A stretch of DNA of 50,320 nucleotides from Lysobacteraceae bacterium (lineage in GTDB: Bacteria > Pseudomonadota > Gammaproteobacteria > Xanthomonadales > Xanthomonadaceae), in contig JAISFF010000078.1 of assembly GCA_031263725.1 (NCBI GenBank), forward strand, positions 1 to 50,320, given 5' to 3'. The position numbers and the translations under genes were made by a program. Below, in pieces: positions 1 to 7,573 of the stretch; positions within the stretch are counted from its first letter, which is position 1, and every line of letters begins with the position of its first letter. A model generated the notes under the pieces. That model was not told where the DNA came from. It searched no databases and worked only from the letters and a program-made list of their open reading frames with translations.

Positions 1-263
1 CGCGCCCCGGCAAACCTACCGACAACCCGTTCATCGAGTCCTTCAACGGCAGTTTCCGCGACGAATGCCTCAACACCCATTGGTTCCTGTCACTGGAGGA
101 TGCACGCCAGAAGATCGAAAGCTGGAGACAGGATTACAATCATTTTCGCACCCACTCGGCCATCGGCGATATCCCGCCAGCCGAGTATGCGGCGCAGTTT
201 CAACTCCAATCCAAAATGTCGAATTTTCTACTTTAGGGTGGTATCACTTTGGGGTGGAGGTCA
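1..263 (+). mobile_element. Right end of an IS3-family insertion sequence
   Basis: The transposase stop (236) is followed by a short GT-rich stretch ending ...GGGGTGGAGGTCA at 251-263. IS3-family elements end in ...CA, and the reverse complement TGACCTCCACCCC looks like a matching left-end inverted repeat. The boundary at 263 is therefore a prediction; the left end and the target duplication are outside the window. The 160 bases between this end and the next gene show nothing I recognise. Confidence 0.65.
3..236 (+). CDS. IS3-family transposase (OrfB), C-terminal part, runs off the left edge
   Basis: The open frame entering from the left edge encodes the C-terminal part of a DDE integrase-type transposase and stops with TAG at 234-236. 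Visible is the classic stretch PGKPTDNPFIESFNGSF followed by RDECLN; the Glu in FIESFNG is the third acidic catalytic residue of IS3-family OrfB. A tail of the type W..DYN.FR.HSAIG.IPPAEYA follows, as is usual for the IS2/IS407-like groups. The protein catalyses excision and insertion of the element. The N-terminal part and the OrfA frame lie outside the window, so I cannot say whether the element is intact. Family assignment is confident; the subgroup is inferred. Confidence 0.85.
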   Translation, partial: RPGKPTDNPFIESFNGSFRDECLNTHWFLSLEDARQKIESWRQDYNHFRTHSAIGDIPPAEYAAQFQLQSKMSNFLL

Positions 264-425
264 ATGCCGAAAGCCTGTCTGGGGAACAGTGAACGGCAAT
301 GCCGATGTCAGCATGGCATCGGGAAATCGTAGTCATTCACGCTCAAATGGAGCCGTATTACCCGATTTCAGTCTTGATCGCGCTTGGGCTTTCAAGTGGA
401 CTCGTCCCGAAATCCCTGCGCTTTT

Positions 426-692
426 TCAGGGCGCAAATCCGGGTACCCGCCGCGTGTCGATCGCCTCTTCGGCCAGCAATACCGGGATTCCATCGTCGAT
501 CCGATAGATCTCGGCCCGGTCCGCCGTGATCAGAGCCTGTCGCAGCGGCTGTTGCTGAGGCGTACCGTCCGCCCTGACGACGCCTCCGCCGGCAATTGCC
601 TGATTCAGGGATTCGAGTTCGGAGGACTTGAGCAGTGCCAGCGGTTGCCGGGTTTCCGGCGAGCGCAGCATTTCCAGCAGTTTGCGATCCAT
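426..692 (-). CDS. Trm112-like small protein
   Basis: This is an 88-residue protein starting MDRKLLEMLRSPETRQPLAL, the signature start of the Trm112/YcaR-like family (usually MDxKLLxxLxCPxxxxPL). It ends with the usual tail in which a Tyr-rich segment (AEIYRIDDGIPVLL) precedes an acidic/Arg end. Family members are small zinc-ribbon-like proteins; in eukaryotes and archaea Trm112 activates methyltransferases, while the bacterial role is poorly defined. Here the first-strand cysteine is Ser (RSP instead of CCP/CxP) and no other Cys is present, so it is unlikely to bind zinc. The ATG at 690-692 is chosen because the family starts there; the frame stays open further upstream to 770. It is divergent from purE, with only about 60 bases between them. 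Confidence 0.75.
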   Translation of the reverse strand: MDRKLLEMLRSPETRQPLALLKSSELESLNQAIAGGGVVRADGTPQQQPLRQALITADRAEIYRIDDGIPVLLAEEAIDTRRVPGFAP

Positions 693-724
693 AGTCTTGT
701 CGTCGTGGTACGGGGAAAGATGGC

Positions 725-730
725 TAGAAT
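725..730 (+). promoter_or_regulatory. Candidate -10 box upstream of purE
   Basis: TAGAAT at 725-730 lies 25-35 bases upstream of the possible purE starts. There is no good -35 at the standard distance (702-707 reads GTCGTG), so this is a weak prediction. It would give a very short leader. Confidence 0.25.
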
Positions 731-754
731 ACGACCTTGTCATCAGAGACGGCC

Positions 755-1267
755 ATGCCTGCCATGTCAAATGCGTCCAACAGTCCCTTGATCGGTATCG
801 TCATGGGTTCCCGTTCCGATTGGGAGACCATGCAGAATGCCGCCTTGAGGCTCGATTCGCTCGGGGTTCCGTATGAAGTCAAGGTCGTATCCGCGCATCG
901 TACCCCGGATGTCCTGTTCCGTTATGCGGAGATGGCGCAGCCGCGTGGTCTGCGGGCGATCATCGCCGGCGCGGGCGGCGCGGCGCATCTGCCCGGCATG
1001 CTGGCGGCCAAGACCGCGGTACCGGTATTGGGCGTTCCGGTGCAGTCCAGGGCGCTCAACGGCCTGGATTCGTTGCTTTCCATCGTGCAGATGCCGGCCG
1101 GCATTCCCGTGGCCACATTCGCCATCGGCAACGCGGGCGCGGCCAACGCGGCGCTGTTCGCAGCCGCCTTGCTTGCGCATGACCATCCGGAGATAGACAA
1201 GGCTTTGCAGGCTTTCCGACTGGGACAGACCGAGGATGTCATGGCGCATGACGATCCACGCCAATGA
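755..1267 (+). CDS. purE: N5-carboxyaminoimidazole ribonucleotide mutase (PurE)
   Basis: PurE moves the carboxyl group of N5-CAIR to C4, giving CAIR in de novo purine synthesis, working directly on the product of PurK. The substrate loop GSRSDWETM (residues 18-26), SAHRTPD with the conserved His (residue 48) and the glycine-rich [13 protein letters not shown] segment are all present. The length of about 170 residues is normal for class I PurE. The start is uncertain: ATG 755 has GAGA at 746-749 in good position, ATG 764 ([11 protein letters not shown]) is equally possible, and the frame is open back to a TTG at 737. It overlaps purK by 4 bases (ATGA), implying translational coupling. Confidence 0.97.
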   Translation: MPAMSNASNSPLIGIVMGSRSDWETMQNAALRLDSLGVPYEVKVVSAHRTPDVLFRYAEMAQPRGLRAIIAGAGGAAHLPGMLAAKTAVPVLGVPVQSRALNGLDSLLSIVQMPAGIPVATFAIGNAGAANAALFAAALLAHDHPEIDKALQAFRLGQTEDVMAHDDPRQ

Positions 1268-2424
1268 CCACTGTCGGCATTCTGGGCGGAGGACAACTGG
1301 CGCGCATGCTGATCCTGGCGGGCGCGCCGCTGGGCCTGCGTTTCGTCGTCATGGACCCGGCCGCGGACGCCTGTGCCGGGCAACTGGCGCCGTTGCGCGT
1401 CGGCGACTATCGGGATGAAGCCCTGCTGGCGGAATTCGCCACCGAGGTGGATGTCGTCACCTTCGATTTCGAAAACGTACCGGCGGCCAGCGCATTGTGG
1501 TTGAGCAGCAATGAACGGATTGCCGTGTCTCCGCATCCGGGGGCGCTGGCGACGGTGCAGGACCGACTGTCGGAAAAGACGCTGTTCCGCAAGCTGGATA
1601 TTCCGGTGCCGGAATTCGCCGACATACGAAGCTGCGACGACTTGAGGGCGGCGGTCGTGCGAATGGGTACGCCCTGCATTCTCAAGACGCGTCGTCTTGG
1701 ATATGACGGCAAGGGACAGTTCCGGATCCGGCAGCCCGGGGACGTGAATGCCGCCTGGCAGGCGCTTGCTGCGCAGGTGGAGCAGGCCGGCCTGATCCTG
1801 GAAGCCTTCGTTCCGTTCCAGCGCGAGGTGAGCGTGGTGGCCGGGCGCAGCCGCGATGGGGAATTTCGCGCGTGGCCGCTGACCGAGAACTGGCATGTCG
1901 ACGGCGTGCTTTCGGCAAGCCTGGCGCCGGCCAGCGTTCCGCTGGAGACGGTGGAGCTTGCCTATGGCTATGCGAAGAAGTTGGCGGAACATCTGGATTA
2001 CGTCGGCACCTTCGCACTGGAACTGTTCCATTGCGACGGACGCCTGCTGGCCAACGAGATGGCGCCGCGCGTACACAATTCGGGACATTGGACCATCGAG
2101 GGCGCGGAGATTTCACAGTTCGAGAATCACCTGCGCGCCGTGACCGGTTTGCCCCTGGGCGCCACCCGGATGCGCGGATACGCCTGCATGTTGAACTGGA
2201 TCGGCGCGATGCCGGATGCCAAGGCGGTGCTGGAGGCGGCGGGAGGACATTGGCACGACTATGGCAAGGAACCGCGCGCGGGCCGCAAGGTCGGGCATGC
2301 GACCATGCGCGAGGATTCCCCCGAGGCATTGATCCAGAGCCTGCTGAAGGTCGCCGATGGCCTGAACAGGCAGGCACAGGTCTTGCCGGTGGTCGATGCG
2401 CTGCGGCGCGATTACGGTTTTTGA
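1264..2424 (+). CDS. purK: N5-carboxyaminoimidazole ribonucleotide synthase (PurK)
   Basis: PurK uses ATP and bicarbonate to carboxylate AIR to N5-CAIR in the cytoplasm. The 386-residue protein is a complete ATP-grasp enzyme. It begins with the N-terminal nucleotide-binding fold [11 protein letters not shown] (residues 5-15). The ATP-binding lid segment [13 protein letters not shown] follows, and the metal/phosphate site [19 protein letters not shown] ends the core. The ATG at 1264 overlaps the purE stop, so the two genes form a two-gene operon. It is followed by an intrinsic terminator shared with sodB, and nothing is unusual in the sequence. Confidence 0.98.
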   Translation: MTTVGILGGGQLARMLILAGAPLGLRFVVMDPAADACAGQLAPLRVGDYRDEALLAEFATEVDVVTFDFENVPAASALWLSSNERIAVSPHPGALATVQDRLSEKTLFRKLDIPVPEFADIRSCDDLRAAVVRMGTPCILKTRRLGYDGKGQFRIRQPGDVNAAWQALAAQVEQAGLILEAFVPFQREVSVVAGRSRDGEFRAWPLTENWHVDGVLSASLAPASVPLETVELAYGYAKKLAEHLDYVGTFALELFHCDGRLLANEMAPRVHNSGHWTIEGAEISQFENHLRAVTGLPLGATRMRGYACMLNWIGAMPDAKAVLEAAGGHWHDYGKEPRAGRKVGHATMREDSPEALIQSLLKVADGLNRQAQVLPVVDALRRDYGF

Positions 2425-2486
2425 TCCGGGCCAACGCAGGCATTCGCATATGCGGGCCGACGCTTGGTTGATATAAATGCTCAATG

Positions 2487-2513
2487 AAAACGGCCGGGGT
2501 TTCCGGCCGTTTT
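2487..2513. terminator. Bidirectional intrinsic terminator between purK and sodB
   Basis: AAAA followed by CGGCCGG (2491-2497), a GGTTT loop, CCGGCCG (2503-2509) and TTTT (2510-2513). The flanking A and T tracts make it work on either strand, ending purEK from the left and sodB from the right. Confidence 0.9.
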
Positions 2514-2536
2514 CGTCCGGATCGTCGAGCTGTGGA

Positions 2537-3115
2537 TTACTTCAGCTTGGAAGCGGCGAAATCCCAGTTGACCAGGTTCCAGAATGCCTCCAGGTACTTC
2601 GGGCGCGCATTGCGGTAATCGATGTAATAGGCGTGTTCCCACACGTCGCAAGTCAGCAACGCGGTGTCCTCGCCGGTCAGCGGCATGGCGGCATTCGAGG
2701 TGCTGACGAGGCCCAGCGAGCCATCCGGGCGTTGTACCAGCCAGGCCCAGCCGGAACCGAAGGTGCCGATAGCCAGTTGCGTGAATTCTTCCTTGAACTT
2801 GGCGAAATCGCCGAAGGTCTTGGTGATCAGCTCCGCCAGCTTGCCGGTCGGCTCGCCGCCGCCGTTGGGCTTCAGACAGTGCCAGTAGAATGTGTGGTTC
2901 CAGGTCTGGGCGGCGTTGTTGAACATGCCCCCCTGCGCCTTGCGGATGATCTGTTCGAGCGGCATGTTGGCGAACTCGGTGCCGTCGATCTGCTTGTTGA
3001 GATTGTCGACGTAGGTCTTGTGATGCTTGCCGTAGTGGTAGTCCAGCGTCTCGGCGGAGATGTGCGGTTCCAGCGCGGCGCGGTCGTACGGCAACGGGGG
3101 GAGTTCAATGGCCAT
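2537..3115 (-). CDS. sodB: Superoxide dismutase, iron type (SodB)
   Basis: This cytoplasmic enzyme dismutates superoxide to oxygen and hydrogen peroxide. The 192-residue protein has the four metal ligands: His27 (DYHYGKHH), the His of [10 protein letters not shown], and Asp and His in [13 protein letters not shown]. The [13 protein letters not shown] context and FGSGWAW favour the iron-binding branch, although cambialistic behaviour cannot be excluded from sequence. The start [11 protein letters not shown] is the usual one, with GAGGAAAGAAAG upstream as ribosome binding site. It is convergent with purEK and divergent from the grxD operon. Confidence 0.97.
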   Translation of the reverse strand: MAIELPPLPYDRAALEPHISAETLDYHYGKHHKTYVDNLNKQIDGTEFANMPLEQIIRKAQGGMFNNAAQTWNHTFYWHCLKPNGGGEPTGKLAELITKTFGDFAKFKEEFTQLAIGTFGSGWAWLVQRPDGSLGLVSTSNAAMPLTGEDTALLTCDVWEHAYYIDYRNARPKYLEAFWNLVNWDFAASKLK

Positions 3116-3246
3116 GGCTTTCTTTCCTCGGCTAGGTTTTTTATGGATGAGCGGACGCTTTCGGCATCCGCGATGGGTAAAATGGCGAACATCGAGAGTC
3201 TACCCATTCGCGGGTGGGTCCTTTGTTAATCCGGGAGACACACGAC

Positions 3247-3567
3247 ATGCCAGTGATGGAACGTATCCAGGCCGAAGTGGAAAGTCATCCGCTTGTGCTG
3301 TACATGAAGGGCACTCCGCAGTACCCGATGTGCGGCTATTCCAGCCGCGCGGCGCAGGCCTTGTTTGCCGCGGGCGCGCAGCATCTGCACACGATCAATG
3401 TGCTGGAATATCCTGAAGTTCGCGCCAATCTGCCGCGGTATTCCAACTGGCCGACGTTTCCGCAATTGTTCATTCATGGCGAATTGATCGGTGGCTGCGA
3501 TATCGTGCTGGAGCTGCTCGAATCGGGCGAACTGGGAAGGATCGTCGCGGAAGCGGGTGAGCAATGA
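3247..3567 (+). CDS. grxD: Monothiol glutaredoxin Grx4-type (GrxD) with a CGYS active site
   Basis: Monothiol glutaredoxins of this class bind [2Fe-2S] clusters with glutathione and pass them on, usually with BolA. The 106-residue protein has the typical KGTPQYPMCG lead-in and the cis-Pro segment NWPTFPQLFIHGELIGGCDI. The signature CGFS motif reads CGYS here (Cys29-Ser32), a Phe-to-Tyr change next to the cluster-binding Cys. The start at 3247 is chosen for the ribosome binding site GGGAGA about 10 bases upstream; the frame is open back to 3214. Its stop overlaps the next gene by 4 bases, so it is translated with the SDR gene. Divergent sodB suggests a shared oxidative-stress/iron context, which is inference. 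Confidence 0.94.
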   Translation: MPVMERIQAEVESHPLVLYMKGTPQYPMCGYSSRAAQALFAAGAQHLHTINVLEYPEVRANLPRYSNWPTFPQLFIHGELIGGCDIVLELLESGELGRIVAEAGEQ

Positions 3568-4313
3568 GCCTGATTTCGTTGCCGGCGTCGGCGCCGCAGA
3601 AACTGGCGGGGCGAGTGATTCTGGTCACCGGCGCGCATGGCGGGCTTGGCAGTGAAGCCGCCAAGGCCTGCGCGCAGGCGGGGGCAACGGTGGTTCTGCT
3701 GGGGCGCAAGGTACCCAAGCTCAACCGGCTCTATGATGTGGTGGCGAAAGCGGGGCCGGAGCCCTTGCTGTATCCGCTGGACATGGAGGGTGCGGGACCG
3801 GGCGACTACGCCGGGCTGGCCGAACGGCTGGATCAGGCGCTGGGCAGGCTCGACGGCGTTCTGCATTGCGCCGCGGAGTTCCGTGGCCTGACCCCCATCG
3901 AACATGCCGATCCGCTGACGCTGGCGCAGACCGTGCATGTGGGGTTGACCGCCGCCTGCTGGCTTTCACAGGCCTGCATTCCGCTGCTGCGTCAGCGTGA
4001 AGATGCAGCCATGGTATTCGTCGTCGACGATCCCCGGCGGGTCGGGCAGGCGTATTGGGGCGGGTATGGCCTGGCGCAGCAGGGTCGCAATGCCCTCGTA
4101 GGAATGTTGCATGCCGAGATGTGCAACGGGCCCGTGCGTGTATCGGGACTGCGGCCCGGACCGATGCGGTCGTCCCTGCGCGAGCGCGCCTATGCGGAAG
4201 AACCGGACATGCGCCTGCTGCGCGATCCGGAGGCCTATGCGGATGCCTGCGTGACGCTGCTGTCGCCTGAAGGTGTGGTACATCGCGGAACGATCTGGAC
4301 TCCGGCTGTATGA
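3564..4313 (+). CDS. YciK-like short-chain dehydrogenase/reductase with altered catalytic residues
   Basis: This 249-residue Rossmann-fold protein of the SDR superfamily most resembles YciK-type oxidoreductases. The cofactor motif TGAHGGLG (residues 22-29) and the LGRK loop after strand 2 indicate NAD(P) binding. The structural motif after strand 4 reads HCAAEF. The catalytic YxxxK reads Tyr168-G-L-A-Gln172, so the Lys is replaced by Gln, and the usual catalytic Ser region reads VVDDPRRVG with no Ser. It may bind cofactor without classic dehydrogenase chemistry. It overlaps grxD upstream and marC downstream by ATGA, forming a tight operon. No substrate can be inferred. Confidence 0.88.
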   Translation: MSLISLPASAPQKLAGRVILVTGAHGGLGSEAAKACAQAGATVVLLGRKVPKLNRLYDVVAKAGPEPLLYPLDMEGAGPGDYAGLAERLDQALGRLDGVLHCAAEFRGLTPIEHADPLTLAQTVHVGLTAACWLSQACIPLLRQREDAAMVFVVDDPRRVGQAYWGGYGLAQQGRNALVGMLHAEMCNGPVRVSGLRPGPMRSSLRERAYAEEPDMRLLRDPEAYADACVTLLSPEGVVHRGTIWTPAV

Positions 4314-4903
4314 GCATCCTGTCCGCTGCGGCGCTGTTGTTCCTGATCCTGGATCCGCTGGGCAACATCCCGATTTTCCTCAGCGTGCTCAAACCGCTGC
4401 CGCAGCGGCGGCAGCGTATCGTGCTGGCGCGCGAACTGCTGATCGCCCTGGGCGTGCTGGTGTTGTTTCTGGTGGGCGGGAAATATGCGCTGGAGGTGAT
4501 GCATCTGCGGCAGGAGTCGGTGTCGATCGCCGGCGGCATCGTCCTGTTCCTGATCGGCATCCGCATGATCTTCCCCAGGCCCGAAGGCCTGATGGGAGAA
4601 ATCCCGGATGGGGAGCCGTTCATCGTGCCGCTGGCGATTCCGCTGGTGGCCGGGCCTTCCGGCATGGCAGCGGTGATGCTGATGGGCAGCAACGAGCCGG
4701 ATCGGCTGGGAGAATGGGGGCTGGCCCTGCTGCTGGCCTGGAGCGCGACTTCGCTGATCCTTTTTTCCGCGACCTATCTTTACAGGCTGCTCGGCTGGCG
4801 CGCGCTCACCGCGATCGAGCGCTTGATGGGCATGCTGCTGGTGGCGATTTCCGTGCAGATGTTCCTGGACGGCATGGCGACATACCTGAAGCATTCGATG
4901 TGA
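4310..4903 (+). CDS. MarC/YhgN family inner-membrane protein
   Basis: This 197-residue protein is almost entirely hydrophobic, with about six membrane segments. It has the family hallmarks LFLILDPLGNIPIF near the N-terminus, the central GIRMIFP and the second-half repeat PLAIPLVAGPSGMAAVM. MarC-family proteins (UPF0056) are integral inner-membrane proteins; MarC itself was once linked to multidrug resistance but its function remains unknown. The ATG overlaps the stop of the SDR gene (ATGA), making it the third gene of the grxD operon. No transported substrate can be assigned. Confidence 0.92.
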   Translation: MSILSAAALLFLILDPLGNIPIFLSVLKPLPQRRQRIVLARELLIALGVLVLFLVGGKYALEVMHLRQESVSIAGGIVLFLIGIRMIFPRPEGLMGEIPDGEPFIVPLAIPLVAGPSGMAAVMLMGSNEPDRLGEWGLALLLAWSATSLILFSATYLYRLLGWRALTAIERLMGMLLVAISVQMFLDGMATYLKHSM

Positions 4904-5027
4904 CGCGACGGCGTGTCGCCGGTTCGAATGGATCGTCATTGTGTTCATTTGGCAGCAGGGCCGAGGCTCCGGCGCGGCGCGCAAATGCGTAGAATCCACC
5001 ATTCGTTCGAGTTGGAAAGGTCGCCAA

Positions 5028-6422
5028 GTGAGCAGTCGAAACAGTGAAACGGATTCCCCGAAGCCGGTGGTGGCAAATGCGCGCATCTACCCGCATGGCG
5101 GCCTCGATGTCCTGTCCCGGTACGAAGTCATGCGACTGCATGATGCGTCCGCCGGCGGCATGCACGAATTGCTCAGGCGCTGTGCGCTGGCGGTTTTGAC
5201 CACCGGAACCTCGAACGACGATCCGCATCTGACGCGGCGGCAATATCCGGATTTCGATATCCAGGTGACCGAGCAGGATCGCGGCATACGCATCGATCTT
5301 TGCAACGCGCCGGCGATGGCCTTCGTCGACGGCCGCATCATCCAGGGCGTTGCGGAGCTTCTGTTCGCGGTCGTGCGCGACCTTGCCTATACCGCGATCA
5401 CCTCGTTTTCCGAGTGCGCGCCGCAGGAGGTTACTTCCGGCAGCATCACCAACACCGTTTTCGGGCTGATGCGCAATGCGCGCATCCTCAAGCCGGCCGA
5501 TCCCAACCTGGTGGTCTGTTGGGGCGGGCATGCCATTTCGCGGCACGAATACCTTTACACCAAGGAAGTCGGATACGAACTGGGGTTGCGCGGCTTCGAT
5601 ATCTGCACCGGCTGCGGTCCCGGCGCGATGAAGGGCCCGATGAAGGGCGCCACCATCGGCCATGCCAAGCAGCGGCAGCAGGACAGCCGTTATATAGGCA
5701 TTACCGAGCCCGGAATCATCGCCGCCGAATCGCCCAATCCGATCGTCAACCATCTGATGATCATGCCGGATATCGAGAAGCGGCTCGAAGCGTTCGTGCG
5801 GCTGGGACACGGCATCATCATTTTTCCCGGCGGAGTGGGTACGGCGGAGGAAATCCTGTACCTGCTCGGCATCCTGCTGAACGAGAAAAATGCGGATCTG
5901 CCGTTTCCCCTGCTGCTTTCGGGCCCGGCCGCATCGCGCGCGTATTTCGAGCAGATCGACCGTTTCATCCGCCTGGTGCTGGGCGCCGAGACGGCTGCCC
6001 GCTACGAAATCATCATCGACGATCCGCCGGAGGTGGCGCGGAAAATGGCGGCCGGCATCAAGCGTGTCCGCGAGTACCGCATTGCGCACCGCGATTCGTT
6101 TTTCTTCAACTGGTCCGTCGATATCCCGCTGGAATTCCAGCAACCGTTCCAACCGACGCATGCGGCGATGGCGGCACTCGACCTGCATCGCATGCGTCCC
6201 GTTTCCGGCCTGGCCTCGGATTTGCGGCGCGCATTTTCCGGCATCGTGGCCGGCAATGTCCGCGAGGAAGGGCAGCGCCAGATCCAGGAATATGGCCCTT
6301 TCCGGATCAATGGCGATATCGAGATCATGCGTGCCCTGGACGGGCTGCTGACTGCATTCGTGGAGCAGCGGCGCATGAAGCTCTCAGGCGACTATGTTCC
6401 CTGCTATCAGGTGCTGACCTGA
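5028..6422 (+). CDS. ppnN: Pyrimidine/purine nucleotide 5'-monophosphate nucleosidase (PpnN/YgdH)
   Basis: PpnN cleaves nucleoside monophosphates to base and ribose 5-phosphate; in E. coli it is a (p)ppGpp target. The protein has the LOG-family core with CTGCGPGAMKGPMKGA and the signature PGGVGTAEE, flanked by the long N- and C-terminal extensions typical of PpnN. The start is most likely GTG 5028: GGAAAGG sits 7 bases upstream, and the resulting 464 residues fit the family (454 in E. coli). The frame is open back to 4941 but that part reads as non-family sequence. It stands alone, about 120 bases after marC. Confidence 0.93.
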   Translation: MSSRNSETDSPKPVVANARIYPHGGLDVLSRYEVMRLHDASAGGMHELLRRCALAVLTTGTSNDDPHLTRRQYPDFDIQVTEQDRGIRIDLCNAPAMAFVDGRIIQGVAELLFAVVRDLAYTAITSFSECAPQEVTSGSITNTVFGLMRNARILKPADPNLVVCWGGHAISRHEYLYTKEVGYELGLRGFDICTGCGPGAMKGPMKGATIGHAKQRQQDSRYIGITEPGIIAAESPNPIVNHLMIMPDIEKRLEAFVRLGHGIIIFPGGVGTAEEILYLLGILLNEKNADLPFPLLLSGPAASRAYFEQIDRFIRLVLGAETAARYEIIIDDPPEVARKMAAGIKRVREYRIAHRDSFFFNWSVDIPLEFQQPFQPTHAAMAALDLHRMRPVSGLASDLRRAFSGIVAGNVREEGQRQIQEYGPFRINGDIEIMRALDGLLTAFVEQRRMKLSGDYVPCYQVLT

Positions 6423-6575
6423 GAGACCGGGCCGCGGCGGCATGAATCGGACCGGGGATTGCCCGTAGCCGGCGCTTGTCCCCGACGGACGACCGTTCAT
6501 CGGAAGGGGACTTGCGGATGCAATGGGGGGCGGTAGCCTAGGCCCAAGGTATTGTCGTGGTCATGGGGGGTGTGC

Positions 6576-7085
6576 ATGCGAGTCCATGCATCGGGATTCA
6601 CATTGGCCGAATTGCTGGTCACCTTGGTGGTTCTGTCGATTCTGCTGATGGTGGCCGTCCCCAGTTTCAACGGGGTGATGAATTCGAACCGCACCGCAAC
6701 CACCGTCAACGAGCTGACGGCAACAGTGGGGTTGGTACGCGCCGAAGCCCTGCGCAGCACGCGAGGTGCCTACATGTGCGCCAGTTCCGATGGAGCCAGT
6801 TGCGGTACCGACTGGAGCGAAGGCTGGATCGTTTGGAACGATCTTGACGGCAATGGCGCGGTTGCGGCCAGCGAGGTCATCCGCCATGTGCAGGCCAAGC
6901 GCGGAATGCAGATCGTGGGTCCTGGCGCGAGCATCCGTTTCGACTCGCGCGGGCGGATCGTCGCCGGCGCTCCGGCCACCATCACCTTGCAGCCTGAGCA
7001 TTGCGGAGAGCGCGCTTTGCGGCGAACCATGGTCATCAGTACCGCGGGACAATTGCAAAAGGGCGCGGCGGAGGAATGTCAATGA
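6576..7085 (+). CDS. fimT: Type IV pilus minor pilin FimT/GspH family
   Basis: This is the first gene of the minor-pilin operon. The leader MRVHASG is followed by FTLAELLVTLVVLSILLM, a canonical type III signal: PilD prepilin peptidase would cut after Gly7 and methylate Phe, and Glu is at mature position 5. The rest (169 residues in all) matches the GspH/FimT domain, including a segment of the type SEGWIVWNDLDGNG. In related bacteria FimT-type pilins help start pilus assembly, and some bind DNA. ATG 6576 follows GGGGGG; an upstream start at 6552 would lengthen the leader. It overlaps pilV by 4 bases (ATGA). Confidence 0.93.
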   Translation: MRVHASGFTLAELLVTLVVLSILLMVAVPSFNGVMNSNRTATTVNELTATVGLVRAEALRSTRGAYMCASSDGASCGTDWSEGWIVWNDLDGNGAVAASEVIRHVQAKRGMQIVGPGASIRFDSRGRIVAGAPATITLQPEHCGERALRRTMVISTAGQLQKGAAEECQ

Positions 7086-7573
7086 CGATGAATCATCCGA
7101 GATCCCGGATCTATTCTTTTTCCCGGCGCAACGCCGAGGGTTTCACCCTGGTCGAAGTCATGGTCGCGGTGCTTATCATGGGCATCGGGCTTCTGAGCTT
7201 TGCGTTGTTGCAAACCATGACGGTGCGTTTCACCCAAAGTGCGAACCAGCGTACCCAGGCGACCAACCTCGCGGCGGAACTGCTGGATCAGATGCGCACC
7301 AATCGGATATTGGCCGTGCAGTACGTCTCGGCCACGTTCGACGGAGGCACGGTGACCCATACATGCCCGCAGCAGCTCAATGCGGTATCGATCGCCCAGA
7401 ACGTGGAGCGCTGGCAGTGCGAGGTCCAGATGGCTTTGGGAGACACTTCGGCGGCTGACGTCAAGTACGAAGCCGGAGTCGCTACGGTCACCATCACCTG
7501 GGGTGACAACAAGCGCTGGGAAACCGACGCAGCGCTGGAAACCGGTACGGTCAGCCTGAGTACGCGGCTATGA
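7082..7573 (+). CDS. pilV: Type IV pilus modification/minor pilin PilV
   Basis: This 163-residue minor pilin has the leader ending RRNAEG, cut before FTLVEVMVAVLIMGIGLL, with Glu at mature position 5. The segment GIGLLSFALLQTM is typical of PilV. It joins PilW, PilX and PilE in the priming complex that carries PilY1 to the pilus tip. ATG 7082 overlaps the fimT stop and has GGAGG about 7 bases upstream; ATG 7076 is too close to that site. The globular part has two or three Cys (THTCPQQL, RWQCEVQ), probably disulfide-forming after export. It is coupled to pilW by ATGA. Confidence 0.93.
   Translation: MTMNHPRSRIYSFSRRNAEGFTLVEVMVAVLIMGIGLLSFALLQTMTVRFTQSANQRTQATNLAAELLDQMRTNRILAVQYVSATFDGGTVTHTCPQQLNAVSIAQNVERWQCEVQMALGDTSAADVKYEAGVATVTITWGDNKRWETDAALETGTVSLSTRL

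Noticed and set aside
6478..6511. Imperfect hairpin (GTCCCC ... GGGGAC) between ppnN and fimT as a terminator
   Set aside because: No T tract follows and the loop is large; it may be chance in GC-rich DNA.
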